Both the position numbers and the translations under genes were made by a program. This document shows, piece after piece, positions 27,273 to 27,790 of a stretch of 27,790 nt of DNA; the stretch's first letter is position 1, and each line of letters starts with the position of its first letter. The notes below the pieces were generated by a model. It was not told where the DNA came from, ran no database searches, and saw nothing but the letters and a program-made list of their open reading frames with translations. Location: IMG/VR virus record IMGVR_UViG_3300036985_003224, positions 1 through 27,790 of that record, one strand, 5' to 3'. The stretch is from a virus.

Positions 27273-27733
27273 GTTTCCTCAAACTGGTTAATTAGATCGG
27301 CCTGGGCATCTGCTATGGCGTCGGCCATCTCGCGCAAGATGGGCCGCATGGCTACCGCAGCCAGCCCATCAAGCTTAGGTGGCGCCTCAGTCTCAAGAAA
27401 TTGGTAAAGCATAGTACGCGACTGGGTGGCAATATGCAGCAGCAACTGGCTAACTTCGCTGCGCTCGATGGTGGTACGCTTGTCGCGTGCGTCCTTATTC
27501 TTTAGAATCTCAATCTCCCACTTGGTCTTTTCTTCTTTAAGCTGGCTGGCGCTGACCGTTACCCGGCTACCCTTGGCGCCGAGGTTATGGCTTTTGGAAT
27601 ATTCCTCCCATGCGGCCAGATCTCGGTCAGCCGGTGCGCCTGGCATGTTGCGCCAATTCACTATGGCTTGTCGGGTCACGCCAAGCTGGTTTGCTAGCTC
27701 CTGCCAAGTGAACTGCTTAACTTGTTCTGCCAT
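27269..27733 (-). CDS. terS: Terminase small subunit, Nu1-like
   Basis: 154 residues. An N-terminal helix-turn-helix, FTWQELANQLGVTRQAIVNW (8-27) then RNMPGAPADRDLAAWEEY, is the Nu1-like winged-helix DNA-recognition unit. It is followed by a coiled coil (KEEKTKWEIEILKNKDARDK, about 66-85) for assembly and a C-terminal helical part. It recognises the packaging site and recruits the large subunit. It overlaps terL by ATGA. The noncoding stretch just upstream, crossing the ends of the window, is the likely packaging site. Confidence 0.85.
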   Translation of the reverse strand: MAEQVKQFTWQELANQLGVTRQAIVNWRNMPGAPADRDLAAWEEYSKSHNLGAKGSRVTVSASQLKEEKTKWEIEILKNKDARDKRTTIERSEVSQLLLHIATQSRTMLYQFLETEAPPKLDGLAAVAMRPILREMADAIADAQADLINQFEET

Positions 27734-27743
27734 GGTGGTATAC

Positions 27744-27767
27744 CTTATTGAGATTGAGTCTCATAAG
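27744..27767. promoter_or_regulatory. Inverted repeat upstream of terS
   Basis: CTTATTGAGA (27744-27753) and TCTCATAAG (27759-27767) are inverted around TTGAG with a single bulged base; a GGTATACC palindrome (27737-27744) abuts it. The cluster of symmetric sites directly before the small terminase gene is where cosB/terS binding or a late-gene control element would lie. No Shine-Dalgarno precedes the terS ATG. Confidence 0.45.
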
Positions 27768-27778
27768 AAAATGATGGG

Positions 27779-27790
27779 TGACGCCAACAC
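27779..27790. repeat. Right copy of 12-bp terminal direct repeat
   Basis: Exact match to positions 1-12. If the two ends are joined and one copy collapsed, the noncoding gap between the radical SAM stop and the terS start is about 114 bases, and both genes run leftward in series. Confidence 0.85.

Noticed and set aside
1-27790. CRISPR array, tRNA genes, insertion sequences or integrase
   Set aside because: I looked on both strands for regularly spaced repeats, cloverleaf-like segments, transposase or recombinase motifs and found none that could be supported.

Overview
The window reads as one compact, probably complete genome of a tailed phage with a siphovirus-type virion. It carries terminase small and large subunits, portal, prohead protease/scaffold, major capsid protein, head-tail connectors, a small tail-tube protein, a short tape measure protein and an 891-residue fibre. 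The first 12 bases recur exactly as the last 12, so the contig is circular or terminally redundant. No integrase, partition gene, ribosomal RNA or tRNA was seen. The host cannot be named from the sequence. Weak or absent Shine-Dalgarno sites before many genes and the Ala/Thr/Ser/Gly-rich fibre are compatible with an uncultured, perhaps aquatic, bacterial phage, but that is inference.

Layout, read as a circle: a 143-base divergent region (2187-2329) with two back-to-back palindromes separates two transcription directions. Rightward (2330-7903) is an early block: many small, tightly coupled genes, a Cro/C1-type HTH protein, a winged-helix protein, an ERF-family annealing recombinase, a replication-protein-like gene, a SWIM zinc-finger protein and a PD-(D/E)XK nuclease. 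It ends at a hairpin terminator (8014-8040). Leftward, from 2186 through the ends of the window and back down to 8078, lie two small genes, a radical SAM enzyme, terS, terL, a methyltransferase, a glycosyltransferase-like gene, the head genes with a second glycosyltransferase, the neck and tail genes, the fibre, a lysis-like cassette, a metallophosphoesterase and a winged-helix protein. The two directions converge on the terminator, so the genome looks like two opposed units run from one switch.

How the genes may work together: ERF, the nuclease, the SWIM protein and the replication-like protein form a recombination/replication set. The lambda gpA/Nu1-like terminase packages DNA, probably at a site in the noncoding stretch spanning the window ends. 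The radical SAM enzyme, methyltransferase and two glycosyltransferase-like proteins run in the same direction as the virion genes and could modify virion or host-surface glycans; this is a hypothesis.

Most notable: (1) just after the major capsid gene, a hairpin and an intrinsic terminator have perfectly complementary 6-base loops, a candidate kissing-loop RNA; (2) the interleaved sugar/methyl/radical-SAM genes; (3) the hexamer GCCGGC is roughly ten-fold over-represented in core genes and absent from two blocks (about 1.98-5.75 kb and 8.0-13.67 kb), suggesting mosaic ancestry; (4) no recognisable endolysin.
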